A stretch of DNA of 64,000 bases, taken from NCBI GenBank assembly GCA_004194705.1, contig SADC01000200.1, positions 62,001 to 126,000 of the forward strand, written 5' to 3'. The notes below the pieces were generated by a model that saw only the letters and a program-made list of their open reading frames with translations, was not told the DNA's origin and ran no database searches. Of this stretch, positions 22,101-33,240 are shown piece after piece (the first letter of the stretch is position 1; each line of letters starts with the position of its first letter). The position numbers and the translations under genes are program-made. The stretch is from Ditylenchus dipsaci (taxonomy: Eukaryota > Nematoda > Chromadorea > Rhabditida > Anguinidae).

Positions 22101-24403
22101 GAAGGGAACAAGGCGCAGTATTTGATCTCTAGCCAAACAGGGACTAATTAGACAAATGATGAAAAGCACTTCGAATCTATTTTTTCAGATTACTGAAGAA
22201 TTGAACACCATATGTGGCACACATGTAACTCTAACATACAATATTATTTGAAATGCCATAATCTATTTTGCAGGTTCTGTGCTGTACCGGGAGAACCCAT
22301 GGAGGCACCTTCAAAACCATCGAATACTTGGAAGGAGGGCCTGATCGGTTGTTTGAAAACCTGCGAGACAATTTCTACTGTCCACTATCACTGGCTAGGA
22401 TTTGTCGAAAACTTGGTTTGCACTACACCTATGTGGGCACTGGCTACCTTTTCGCCTATGACCAGGACCATCCGATTGGGGAAAAGGGTTTTTGGAGTCA
22501 GGCAAGCTGAGAATTTTCAAATTTTTAGTTCTATTTTGGACTTTTTAGACTTGCCCACCTTTTTTGGCAATTCTTATTCAGTGGTCAAAGGTTTCACAGA
22601 CCAAATGATGAACCAACTAGGCCATATGGAGAGCATTAACGCTCGAATAACACTGCCTCTTAATTATGCTTTGGATGAGGACAGAAATCTGCTAACTAAG
22701 ATTATCACATATAGGTTAGTTATTCAAAAATTTTAAATATACCGCAAACCACAGCCTTGATGACCTTTTTCGGTCACGGAAAAAATGGATTTTTTCAAAT
22801 TAGACCCAAGGTATAATCAATATTTCACGACAAGTGGCCACAGGTGCTTTGGACAGAATTTGCAAAAAAAAATTCCAAAAGTTAAGCGGGAAATCGAAAG
22901 ATCTGCGCTGTCATAAATGGTCAGCCATTAAAGCAGGGCTTCCAGACGTCCTTATTTATAAGATTTGTCCTTATTTTGGCACTCCAAAAAGTTTTTAGCA
23001 GCAAAAGAGCAATAAGCACTGCATAAAAGGGCAAAACTTTTTTTTGTCACAGATTCACTTCTTTTTGTCACAGATTCACTTTTTTCTGTCACAGATTTGA
23101 TTTGTCACAGATTCACTTTTTTCTGTCACAGATTCACTTTTTTTTTGTCACAGATTCACTTTTTTTTGTCCCAGATTTCCTCATTTCTGTCCCAGATTTA
23201 GCTCAAACCACAGGGGGGACCAAGCACTTACAAAATTAGTCAAAAAAATTTTCTCTCATAACAGCCTGAAAGTTTTTCTATGACGTTTCTATCATGTTTT
23301 AAGCATTTTCGCCAAAAATTATTTTTTCCGCAAAAATTTTGCCTTGGGGGACCAAGGTCCCATTTCAGGCTCCTGAAAACTTTGGACTACCTTGGTCCCC
23401 CAAGGCAAAAATTTTTGCGGAAAAAATAATTTTTGGCGAAAATGCTTAAAACATGATAGAAACGTTATAGAAAAACTTTCAGGCTGTTATGAGAGAAAAT
23501 TTTTTTGACCAATTTTGTAAGTGCTTGGTCCCCCCTGTGGTTTGAGCTAAATCTGGGACAGAAATGAGGAAATCTGGGACAAAAAAAAGTGAATCTGTGA
23601 CAAAAAGAAGTGAATCTGTGACAAAAAAAAGTATTGCCCTGCATAAAATAGGTATTTTTTTACAGGTTGTGGAATTCTCCGGAGAAATAGAAATAACAAA
23701 AACACGTGTGAACTCTCAGTAAAAAATCAGAAAATTTCATCCGATAATTTTTGGCTTGAAAAGACGAAATCGGCTTGGGCAAGCCGGGCAATGTCCGGGC
23801 AACGTTACATATTGTGCCCGGATTTTGAAAAAAAAAAACTAGAAAACTCAAAGTTAAAAATTAGGCGCCATTTTTACGACAAAAAGACGCCAGATTTACG
23901 ACCAAAGATGTCAAAACTTCTATCCATCTTATAAAGTGAACCCTTCCGCATTTAAATTGTTCTCAACTTAAAAATTCTAGTATATTCCACTCTCTACTTT
24001 TTTTTACTTTAGACAAATCTTTGACATTCCCGTGTCCATAACGATCATACCCGACTGTTTTCCTGCACTCTTCAAAATGATGGAAAGTCGGTTTGGGGGA
24101 GCTTTGAATCTGGTTAATCCCATGCCCATTAGTTTGCATGAAATTCTGCAGCTTTACAAGCAGGTCTGTATTCCCAGTAATCAGATATACAAATGTTTTC
24201 ACATCAACAATATGTTTTAGTTTGCTGACCCCAAGTTGCCTGACTACGAAGTGGTCACTACTACATCCGAAAAAGGAAAACAATTGATGGCCACAAAAGG
24301 CAATTGTTCTTTAGACACGGCTTTATTGCAGTCATTTCAGCCCGATATTAAGAGCAGCTTTGATTCATTAAAAGAAAATTTCAAAAAAATTACAAAAAAA
24401 TAA
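13103..24403 (+). CDS. Fused nucleotide-sugar 4,6-dehydratase / 3,5-epimerase-4-reductase (RHM-like)
   Basis: Fifteen exons join in frame: 13103-13249, 14262-14393, 14451-14496, 14552-14667, 17394-17483, 17542-17646, 17709-17788, 18498-18595, 18641-18817, 18865-19037, 22189-22224, 22274-22487, 22549-22714, 24013-24163, 24221-24403 (about 637 residues). Residues 25-31 (GGCGFIG) form the first NAD(P) loop, TDE at 145-147 is the dehydratase catalytic motif, and YAATK (173-177) is the YxxxK pair. After the DRPYNDLRY block, a second Rossmann domain starts near residue 347 (GGRGWIG at about 352), with YSVVK at 481-485. This order matches plant and fungal RHM enzymes, which convert UDP- or dTDP-glucose to the rhamnose nucleotide in the cytosol; the donor nucleotide cannot be inferred. 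All expected motifs are present and no frame breaks were seen. Introns carry transposons, including a whole pogo element. Confidence 0.93.
13430..14165. mobile_element. Fold-back element in intron 1 of the RHM-like gene
   Basis: The arms pair through GCCTCCTCCCAAAACAACCC (from about 13,469) and its near-complement at about 14,115-14,135, and through GGCGCGGCCGACCA and TGGTCGGCCGCGCC (about 13,544-13,557 and 14,040-14,053). The centre holds the recurrent GCATAAATAAACTCTGGTATGCATGC / CTCAACCCCAAGC block that is also found at 17.0, 32.2, 44.9, 56.2 and 57.1 kb. No coding sequence is seen. Confidence 0.75.
16037..16540 (+). mobile_element. tRNA-derived SINE copy split by a fold-back insertion
   Basis: The start GTTGCGTCTTCGACGCAAGT (a small hairpin) and the end CCGTGGCCGCTCACGACA match the SINE copies at 59,911-60,578. 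The A-box-like TGGTCTATTGG lies near 16,107 and the degenerate B-box-like GATCAAATATC near 16,482. A palindrome of about 280 bp (about 16,160-16,445, with CAAAATAATCCAAAACAGCG and its complement) separates the two halves, so it inserted after the SINE. Confidence 0.75.
16551..16617. mobile_element. 67-bp pogo-related MITE
   Basis: TA duplications at 16,549-16,550 and 16,618-16,619 flank ends that read CCGTATTTCCTCTAATTGAC and its complement, the same terminus as the full pogo-like element at 19,568. It is almost pure terminus: two or three CTCTAATTGCC units per end meeting in a GGGGCG centre. Confidence 0.85.
19568..21932. mobile_element. Complete pogo-like (Tc1/mariner superfamily) transposon
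   Basis: TA at 19,566-19,567 and 21,933-21,934 flanks a 2,365-bp element. The ends are CCGTATTATCTCTAATAAGA and its complement, with one mismatch in 25 bp. Each end continues with tandem variants of CTTCTAATAAGGCCCCAC. It carries one spliced transposase gene on the minus strand and lies in intron 10 of the RHM-like gene, antisense to it. Shorter elements at 3,801, 16,551 and 47,122 share its terminus and may be mobilised by the same or a related transposase. Confidence 0.93.
19856..21656 (-). pseudogene. Pogo-like DDE transposase, apparently inactivated
   Basis: Exons run 21,656 to about 21,297, about 21,250-21,080, about 21,043-20,760, about 20,710-20,377, about 20,330-20,135 and 20,081-19,856. 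The N-terminal part has helix-turn-helix-like segments ([15 protein letters not shown], then [16 protein letters not shown]). The catalytic core shows AMDETAVW (first Asp) and [12 protein letters not shown] (second Asp), then [10 protein letters not shown] where related pogo proteins have Asp, so the third acidic residue is Asn. An in-frame TAA at 21,029-21,031 precedes the second DNA-binding helix. The acidic last exon (ending NEDDIFVR) follows only after a one-base shift. It probably excised and inserted elements at TA sites; it now looks dead unless the exon borders differ from mine. Confidence 0.85.
23035..23640. mobile_element. Fold-back element with TTTGTCACAGATTCAC arrays
   Basis: About 6 copies of TTTTTTGTCACAGATTCACT on the left are mirrored by GTGAATCTGTGACAAAAAAA copies on the right. 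The inner arms are inverted copies of the stretch from AACCACAGGGGGGACCAAGC through GCAAAAATTTTGCCTTGGGG. It lies in an intron of the RHM-like gene and has no coding sequence. Confidence 0.85.
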
Positions 24404-24437
24404 GTTTTTCATTAATTATCTTGCCAAAGTAATCCCA

Positions 24438-24443
24438 AATAAA
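24438..24443 (+). terminator. Polyadenylation signal of the RHM-like gene
   Basis: An AATAAA hexamer lies 35 bp after the stop codon at 24,401-24,403. This spacing suits cleavage shortly downstream. Confidence 0.6.
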
Positions 24444-24449
24444 AAGAAA

Positions 24450-26150
24450 TATTATCTAGAAAATTTTATTGTAAATTAGGAAATGCTTTTTTACGCAATT
24501 TTAGATGAATGAAATTGTTTTCTCCCGTCTATTTTCTTAAATCTCCCGCCTTTTTGTCTCAAATTCCCCGCTTAATTTTTTAGAGAAAAAATCAATCCAG
24601 AACCTTCCGTATTCACTCTCATTATATTTTTCTGCAATTTTTCAACATTTCTAAAACTTTGAATTTGTTAACACGGAGATCCTCGACTGATTATTTTTAT
24701 GAGAAAATCAAAAAATCGGACGGAAAAATTCTGGTACAGTGCCATCAAAAAGCCCAATTTGCCAGAGAACTTTCTGAGATCAGGTGTAGTTTTTCTTTAG
24801 GCTGGTGAGTAGTAAAATGAGTGAGTACAGAAAGTTCTTTTATGCATTCTTTCATACTCATATTCCGAGTTCACTGACAATTTTGTATTTCCTTGGAGAC
24901 AAAAAACATTCAAGCATCAAATTTTACTTTAAATTTCTAAGCTTAAATGTTTTTGGTCTTGAAGGAAAATCAAAAGTTGTTAATGACTACGGATTCGAAG
25001 AGCAGAGTTAATTAATTATGCTGAACACAAATTGGGTGCCGAAATTTCGAATCTCTCAACTCTTTTACGTCAAACTTTTTTAAAGACATTCCCGGACTCT
25101 TTTTTACTTTGACTGAACAGTCTAAAAGTAGTGCTGCGTGCGATGCGATATATCGCATCGCAAACATCGCAACATCGCACGAAATTTTGCCTTAAACATC
25201 GCATCGCAACATCGCATCGCAAAGTTTTGAAACATCGCAAAATCGCATCGCAAGTCCTCGGACCCAAAAACATCGCATCGCAACATCGCAAAAACACAAA
25301 TGCGCAGCACTATCTAAAAGTTCATTTTTACGACTTTGAAACAATATCAACTTTTAGCAGTATTCAGAAAAGTGAACTTTTTGATCGCCCTGCACCATAA
25401 TTAGATAAAAAATTTTAAGAACAATGTTATTTAAAGATTTATTTTTAAAATATCTGTCGAGCTATTTTTATCTCCAAAATTGGTTTACTTCACTCTTCAG
25501 TTTAGTTTACACGATTTTATCAAGCTCATCAACTCCGCTTGAAAACCTGGTCATATTCATTTTTATACCTGATTCATTTTCATCTGTATTACTTCTTTTA
25601 AAACTAAGTTGACTTCAGTCAGGACACTGATCTTCTTCATTTTGAGTTTTTTTTCAGCCAGCACTAAACTTTGACTTTGCTTTCATTGCGCGCATTTCTA
25701 TAGCATAGGTCGTCAAAGTCATCGTATAAAAAGTTTTAGAACATTTTCTACCCACGTTTGTATTGCGCATGTTTTTTACGTCAGGTGCAAATGATAAAAA
25801 GACTACTTATTCTAAACCCTAGACTCTAGGCTTTGTCAAAAATAATATGTGGTATATATAGTAGTATAGATTGTTTTATTTTATCTATCGATCATCTATT
25901 TGAGACTATCCTGAGGCTACACTGCACACCGCAATAATAAGAGTCGTTGTTGACTCAATATTTTGACAAATCGCTAGAAATCCAAATTCAGAAATTCTTC
26001 AGTCCCAATTGTACACCTTAGTTTCAGCATGAAACGGTGTAATCAAACTTTTGTGCCCGAATAGATCTGTATAAACCTGTTTTGGTGACAAACCGACGTG
26101 TACTATTGGCCCTGATAATTCAAACTTTAACGTGTTGACATCAATCGTCT
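24450..26150. other. Gene-poor interval with an ATCGC repeat
   Basis: 25,130-25,310 consists of overlapping CATCGCATCGCAACATCGCA units, partly palindromic because GCGATGCGATATATCGCATCGC occurs at the left edge. The rest is AT-rich with short open frames (for example 24,805-25,011 and 25,424-25,612) without motifs or splice context. Confidence 0.5.
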
Positions 26151-27070
26151 CCATCGCCTCAATCACTCCTCTGGCAGCCCCATCCACTACCCTGGTACCC
26201 CTACCCACTCCCCTGGTATCTCTACCCACTCTCTAAGTACCCCTACCCATTCTCCAGGTACCCTCACTCACTCTTCTGGTACCTCTGCCCACTTTCCTGA
26301 TAGCCTCATCCACTGCCTTTTTACCTTTACCCACTTCCCAGGTACCTCTACCACTCTCCAGGTACCCTCACTCACTCTTCTGGTAGCCCCATCCACTACC
26401 CTGGTACCCCTACCCCCTATTCAGGTACCCCTTCCCACTCTCCAGGTACTCTTACCCACACTCCAGGTACGCCTTCCCACTCTCCAGGTACCTCTACTAA
26501 CTCTCCAGTTACCATTTAAAAAAAAAAAAATAAAACACAAATGAAAAATGAAAACACGTGCAAAAAACAGCTCGCAAATTATATGCAAACAACTTTTTTC
26601 TCGAGAGAAATAGAAATTTTTGAACACGGCATACCATCGCCCACAAAAATACCTTTACAAATCTCCAAACTCTCTGTATGGCCATACTCCCTCTCCTGGC
26701 ACACTCACTCCCCTGGTACCCAGGTGGCCATAATTCCTCTCCAGACACCGCTACCCACTCTCCGGGTACAATACTCACTCTCTACTGCTGCTATTGACTC
26801 TCCTGATGGCCATACTTCCTCTCCTGGCTCACCTACTCACTCTCCTGGAGTGTCTACCCACTCTCCTGGCACATTTTCTCACTCTCCAGGTACCCCTACT
26901 TGCTCTCCTAGCATACTTACCCACTGTCTTGGTATTGGCATACTTATCCACTCTTCTGGCATACCTACTCCCTTCTCTGTAACGCATACCAACTTTCCTC
27001 ACACACCTGCTCACTCTTCTGGCATATATACATACTTATCTGACGAACCTACCCACTCTCCCATGACACA
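26150..27070. repeat. GGTACC-rich ~20-bp minisatellite, two blocks
   Basis: Units of the type CTCTCCAGGTACCCCTACCCA repeat through 26,150-26,515 and in a looser form through 26,690-27,065 (ACTCTCCTGGCACACCTACC). An AT-rich spacer of about 170 bp divides the blocks. The second block keeps an open frame of 203 codons (26,541-27,152, + strand) encoding imperfect THSPGTP heptads. I treat it as repeat-derived because the first block does not preserve the same frame. Confidence 0.7.
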
Positions 27071-29822
27071 ATCTTTGACACCTGATTTTTTTGACCCTAG
27101 AGTGAAAATGTTTTTTAAAAAACCTTTTCTTCGTGACGGACAGGCAGACTAACACATCGTTATATATATATATGTGATAACACAAATATCACAGGAACTC
27201 AAGTTTGAGTTTAAATTGGGTCATGTTAAACTTTAATTCGAGCAACTATTAAACTTAAAAACCACGACCTAGTACCTTAACATAACCCTATTTAAAGTTA
27301 GACCTTGCCCAATTTAAAATTTAACTTTACTCTAATTAAACTTTACTTTTACCTTAATTAAAGTTTAATTTTACCCTATTTAAACTTGGTTTCTAGCCGG
27401 TTTAAACTTTAACTTTACCCAATTTGAACTTCAAAAGGTGGATCGGTTACCAAGGTGGAACCGAACTATTGCATCAGTGACGCAGTACCGCAGCCTTACC
27501 CACTAGGCTACCATGTCGTTTTAAATATTTCGGGTTAGGCATGGGCTATATACCAGTACGACTGTTTCTGCAATCCTAATTTTTATAGAGTTTCTATCCG
27601 AATTTATTTACTTTGTCACGATTAGAAAGCAATTAAAGTTCAAATAGCACTATAAAAAACAATAGTTAGTGTTACTGGGTGAAAAGATGCCGGTAAAAAG
27701 GGTACCGGTAAAAAGAGGCCAGATACTTAACTGTATTTTTCTTCCCCTTTTTTATTCCGAGTTATTTTTTTGTGCTAATAGTTAGTAGTTGCTATTATTG
27801 TGGTTGATAATACTCAGGTGCTACTGGTCATGCCCTACTTTTTATTTCTTCCAGCAACTAGCTGACTACTACAGACCGAATGATTATAGTAGTCTAAGTA
27901 TGGCTGATCCAGCATTTTCGTAATTGGTTTTAAATTTTAAATTAGTCTTTCTTGTTTTGTAAAAACTCCTATAAGTTAACACGTTTGTCTGTAATCCAGC
28001 CTCAGTTCTATTGCATAATCTAAACCAAATGGTCGTCTATTTAGTGCAAATTTTTAATGTTTTTCGGGTTCTAAAACTTGTTTTTTGCACTAATTTTTTT
28101 TACTTGTTTTTGCACTCATCCGAGCATTCTTAAGAAGGTTTGATAATAGTAAAAATCTATTTTGTATGTTACTTTTTAGTTTTGCTAAATTTTATCAAAT
28201 ATCAGTTTTCTACCTACAAACTATTTTCAGATCATCGGAATAATACACGAAAAAGTTTTTTGAAGTTGAAACATAACAAAAAAAAATTGTGTGTCAGGTG
28301 GACATGCAAATTCACCACTTTAACTCTCATATATCTCAACACTCTCATATTCAAAAAAATCTGTAACTGGAGTTTTGAGTTTTTAATTTTCCTCAAGGGA
28401 CAATCACCCGTATAATCGTGATTCTTGACTCCTGAATAGGCGCGGTAACACTTGATTTTCAAAAAAATCGAATTTTTTTCGGGATAGCCTTAGTCCCTCT
28501 GCGAAAAAACTAAAAATAGTCAAGAATTTTTACTTTAATTTGGAGCTAAAACTATTTTACCATGTTTTTCAACATGGCTCTTGCAAAAAAACTTTTATGT
28601 ATTTTTAATTTATGCATCAATTAAAACAAGATTTTTTCTTGACAATTTTATTTTTTTTTGCCTTGGGGACTAAGGCTAAACCAAAAAAGAATCGATCTTT
28701 TAAAACCAAGTGTTACCCGGCCTATTCAGGAGTGAAGAATCACGATTATACGAATGGCTGTCCCTTGAGGAAAAAGAAATTTTTTAGGAAAGGATTCTAC
28801 ATATCATGGTCACATTTCGAACTTCAATTAATTATTTCTCAAAATTTTGACTATCACGCGGGTCTAGCAAACCACTTTTACACGTAACCCAGGGGTGCTC
28901 TATAAGAATACGCTAATTTTTTTATGATCTTTCGTCCTTAGAATCACGCCTCGGTTACTTATCTCGTAAGAGCAAACTAATGGCTGTGAGGGGTGCTGAG
29001 TGTGAATTATTTAATGTAATAAAACAATTCCGAACAGGGTTCCGAAAAATAAAAAGTTATTTTTGAGAGGGAGGCGGCAATATTTTACTAGAGGGGTCAA
29101 CAGACAATTTTGGCTTCAAAATGTTGTAGGTCATCATTGGGGCCAACAAAATATTGAACGAAAAATTGTTGAAGGTAGTATCTACATTTCAGGGTCAAAA
29201 AAATGTTGACTCCAACTATGGACACTGCCAAACACTATATTCTACCTAAAACTTATATCGCACAGCACAAAAGCGATCACAAACAAGATAAAAACACATA
29301 TTCACATGAATATATGCAAAAAAGTAAAAAGTGGGTGTTAAACCTTAAATAAAGTTTAAATCAAGTCAAACTTCACCCAATTTAAAGTAAGACTTTACCC
29401 AATTTAAAACTTAAATTTCAAACGAAAACTTTGACCGAACATTATAAAGTTTAAATTGGGTGAGATTAATGTTTAAATAAACTTTAAATAAACCTTAACT
29501 TTACCCATTATTCACTTTTCCAGGTTAGGTTAAAGTTTAAATTAGGTCATGTTAAAGTTTAAATTGACTTTGTATCCTATTTAAAGGACCCTGTCTCTTC
29601 CTTATCATGGCAATTTGAAAGGTTTGAATGCGCGCGGGACCACATAGATTTTGTCAATAATGTTTTCGAATTATTTTTTTGTTTGCATTTAACATTTTGA
29701 ACGTTATGTTATATTCGATATTAATCAAATGTCACACAGTGATATCTGTGGAGCAGTGGATGTCGGATAAGTTGTCCGATCTGGCATAGTCAAGCAACGT
29801 TGTGTTCGACTAGTGACGGTAC

Positions 29823-29965
29823 GTGACAATTCGTCCTGGCGCCGATTCGTCCTCACTCGTTAAAAAGGGACAATTCGTCCTCACTCGTTAAAAAGGGACA
29901 ATTCGTCCTCTACCAATAAACAGGGACAATTCGTCCTCACTCCTCAAAAAGGGACAATTCGTCCT
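29823..29965. repeat. ACAATTCGTCCTCACT array, left end
   Basis: Five copies of a ~30-bp unit (GGGACAATTCGTCCTCACTC plus TTAAAAA). The counterpart array on the opposite strand is at 34,240-34,510. A GATTGATCCCAT-type variant is at 30,880-31,010 and a GATTCATCCTCACT variant at 33,290-33,490. Confidence 0.85.
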
Positions 29966-31429
29966 CGATTATATTCCTCACACTCTACTCGCTTGACTTG
30001 CTTTCGCTTTTACATCGCTTTTACCAAAAAAATAGTTCATCAGTCAACATTTATCAGCAATTTATGTGTGGTAAACATAAAATAACAAAACAAGTAACAA
30101 TATTGTGTGGTATGATAGCCAGGAAGTGTACCAAAGAAGCACTAATAACGAATGGTGTTAACTAGCTTCCTAAGAAGTGTTAGATGGTGATAATCAGGGC
30201 TTATTACCTGGGAGATTATACCTGAAATTCCTATTCTTGAAATAGAACCCATTCATGATGGGTACATAGTATACCTGGCTAAATTTCGGTATACCCTCAC
30301 TACTGGTATTCGGTATACTGGTACTCGGTATACTCGGGGGAGCCTTGACTGGTCAAATTGGGCCAAAATCTAATTGGGCCAATTCAAATTAAGCCAAATC
30401 GAAATTGGGCCAATTCAAATTGAGCCCATTCAAATTGGGCCAATGCAAATTGGCCAAAATTTTGAGTCAAAAGTCAAAGGTACCACTGCAACTTTTTTAT
30501 TAGACTTTTATTCTGGTTTTTTCTGTACTTTAATGATATAACTATAATTTTTTGCATTTTTCCGCAAAATTTTTAGATTATGTCTAACCCACAACAAACC
30601 AGGGCCCAAAAATTGATCCGCCCTAACCCCGACTCCTGAGGTACCTCCTGGTCAGGTGGATGTCTATCTGGATGGCCTAAAATGAAGTTAAACGTGCCAC
30701 GTTTCACACAAAAACGGGGTTAGAAATGAGGTATGAAACCAGGTGGATTCAAACCAGCAACCTCTACACCACCTCTACACCCTGAGAATGAGACCAGGAC
30801 ATTTCGCCCCCAGGACGTTTCGTCCCCGAGCCCGTTTCGCATGTGTTTACTAGTGCTTGCCACGGACGATTAATACACGGACGATTGATCCGATTGGCCG
30901 ATTGATCCCATGGGACTATTGATGCCATCCCGTTAAAAACGGACGATTGATCCCATTCTATTAAAAGGGGCGATTGATCCCACCTAACTAAAAGAGATGA
31001 TTGATCCTAACAACTGAAAATGGTTCTTTCGTAGCACTGGATTATCCACAGCTTTTTGTATATGATAGGATCGGTTGTTGACAAACTTTCTTCTTTTTTC
31101 AGGTTTTTTCGAGGCCATTGAGAACTTAGCTAATTTAATGTTTGAAATTTCGCACATTTGAAAAAATGCTTAATCGTGCGTTTGCGGACACGGACGATTC
31201 ATCCTCACTATCTGTGGAAGCTAACCCACTGCGCTACACGTGTAGATCTGTAGAAATAGTCGTAACTTTACCTATATGTAACATCTCCCTTTTTAAGTAA
31301 GAATGTATATTTCGATGGACTTATAGTTAACCGTTCGCAGGGCTACTAGGAACCAGAGTAAACACCCCGCAAGATGCGTCTCCCATGTCAAGACCTCTTG
31401 TAGGTGTATGCAAATAACTGACATGGCCA

Positions 31430-31665
31430 TGAAATTATGAAAAATCGGATCGAATTTTTTCAGTGGGGTACCGCCACCTACTTCCACCGTTGTATTGTAA
31501 TCAGTGCTGTAAATTTTGGAATTTCGGCACCGACACCGCACCGGGCTGAAAAATTTTGGCACCGCGCACCGCACCGGGCACCAACCTCCAAATTTTCGGC
31601 ACCGGGCACCGCACCGGGCACCGGCAGTGCCGCACTTAGGGGGGGGGGGGGTGCGGGTTGCACTT
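31430..31665. repeat. CACCGGGCACCGCACCGGG GC-rich repeat
   Basis: Overlapping copies of GCACCGCACCGGGCACC at about 31,525-31,635 are followed by a run of twelve or so G residues near 31,640. Open frames across it are a by-product of composition. No gene is called. Confidence 0.6.
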
Positions 31666-31779
31666 GGGTCATTTTTTTTACATTTTTTTATGTTGTTGTC
31701 TTGAAGGGAAAGTCGTTATTTTAAACTTTTTTACCAAAATTTGAATTTTTGCCTTCAGATATCAAGTTATATGACTGTT

Positions 31780-33240
31780 TAAGGTTAGTATCCACCTTAT
31801 ACTACCAAAACCATCTAAATTGTATCCGTACCATCTGGATGGTACCCAAACTACCTGGAGAGTACCTAAAACTCTTATATGGTACTTAAAACACTCGAGT
31901 AGTATTTAAACCACATGGACTGTACCTAAACTATTTGAATAGTATCCTATAAAATTTTGGCGCTACCGGATTATACCCCCCCCCTAAATGAAATTTTTTG
32001 AAAAGAGTTTCCAAACAACCTATATCGACCTAAAATTTCCTCAGAAGCTCGAAAAAGGCATTATTTTTGTGTTCTAGTCAATATAAATTGAGTTTTGGGA
32101 CCACCCAAATATACCTATTTTGACCATTTTTGAAGGGATTTAGGGCCATATTAGGGTGGAAAAGGACCAAAAAAGGGCCAATTTAGTGTGAAAAGGAAGA
32201 TGTTGAACATAGTTTTGTTGACTGGGGCCTACCGCATAAATAAACTCTGGTATGCATACATGTTTTATGCATCCAGAGTCACTTTCGAGTGATTTGCGTC
32301 TAAGGTATGTGGGTGTGCGCATCTCAACCCCAAGCCCGTGAAGGGCCGCAGCGGGCTTGAGAGTTAGAGATGCGCGCACAGACTTACCTTAGACATAATC
32401 CCGAGCAATACTCTTGATCATAAAATGCACATAGAGTCTATTTTTGCCACGGCCCGAGTTGAAAAACATGGTAAGAGTCGAAGAATACAAACATTTACTT
32501 TTTTTACTATTTTGCCATAAATTGGCCCTCTCATTCTGAATAATGACATTTTTTCCTTAAAAAAATTCAAAAGGCGCCAATTTGAATTTTGAAAATTTTA
32601 AATTAAATTAAAAAAATTGTCGGGCTTTCTCAAGAAATCAAGGTTGATAAACATTAATATGAGGTTATCTCCCAAATATTTTAATTTTTCAATCTTGTTA
32701 AAAAAATTAAAGGGGACTCTGTGAAATGAAAAGCAATTTCAAACATTTTCGAACTGGTGCGGTGAATTTTCACTTGATTTTTCACTTTTTTCATGTAACA
32801 GGTTCGATATCATCTTCCTGCATGTTTTATTTTTCTAGATTCTTGAAAAAATACTATACAGATCGTTTGAGTACCCTTCAGAGAACTTAAAGCACCATCC
32901 TGATAGTTAGAGCAGCATACAAGTGGTTCGGGTACCATCCAGGTGGTTAGAGCCTATCCGGATAATGCAAGCAATATTTGGATGGTTTGTGTACCATCCA
33001 GGTGGTTTGGGTACCATCCAGGTAGTTTGGGTACCATCCAGGTAGTTTGGGTACTATCCAGATGATTTAGGTACCCTCCAGCTAGTATGGGTACCATCCA
33101 GATGGTACGGATACAATTTAGATGGTTTTGTAGTATAAGGTGGATACTATCCTTAAATAGTCATATAACTTGATATCTGAAGGCAATAGTCAAATTTTGG
33201 TAAAAAAAGTTAAAAATAACGACTTTCCCTTCAAGACAAC
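31780..33240. mobile_element. Fold-back element with GTACCATCCAGGTGG arrays
   Basis: The left array (31,790-31,945) and the right array (32,870-33,130) carry a GGTACCATCCAGGTAGTTTG unit on opposite strands. The outermost arms (AAGGTTAGTATCCACCTTAT and its complement, and AACGACTTTCCCTTCAAGAC at about 33,218) pair over about 120 bp. The centre holds the recurrent CTCTGGTATGCAT/CTCAACCCCAAGC block at about 32,230-32,400. Confidence 0.75.

Noticed and set aside
13103..24403. Recent viral or bacterial transfer of the rhamnose enzyme
   Set aside because: Fifteen exons, old repeats in the introns and base composition like the other genes argue for long residence; only a phylogeny could revive this.
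31430..31730. GC-rich open frames with Arg/His/Pro repeats
   Set aside because: Produced on both strands by a CACCGGGCACCG repeat; no support as protein.
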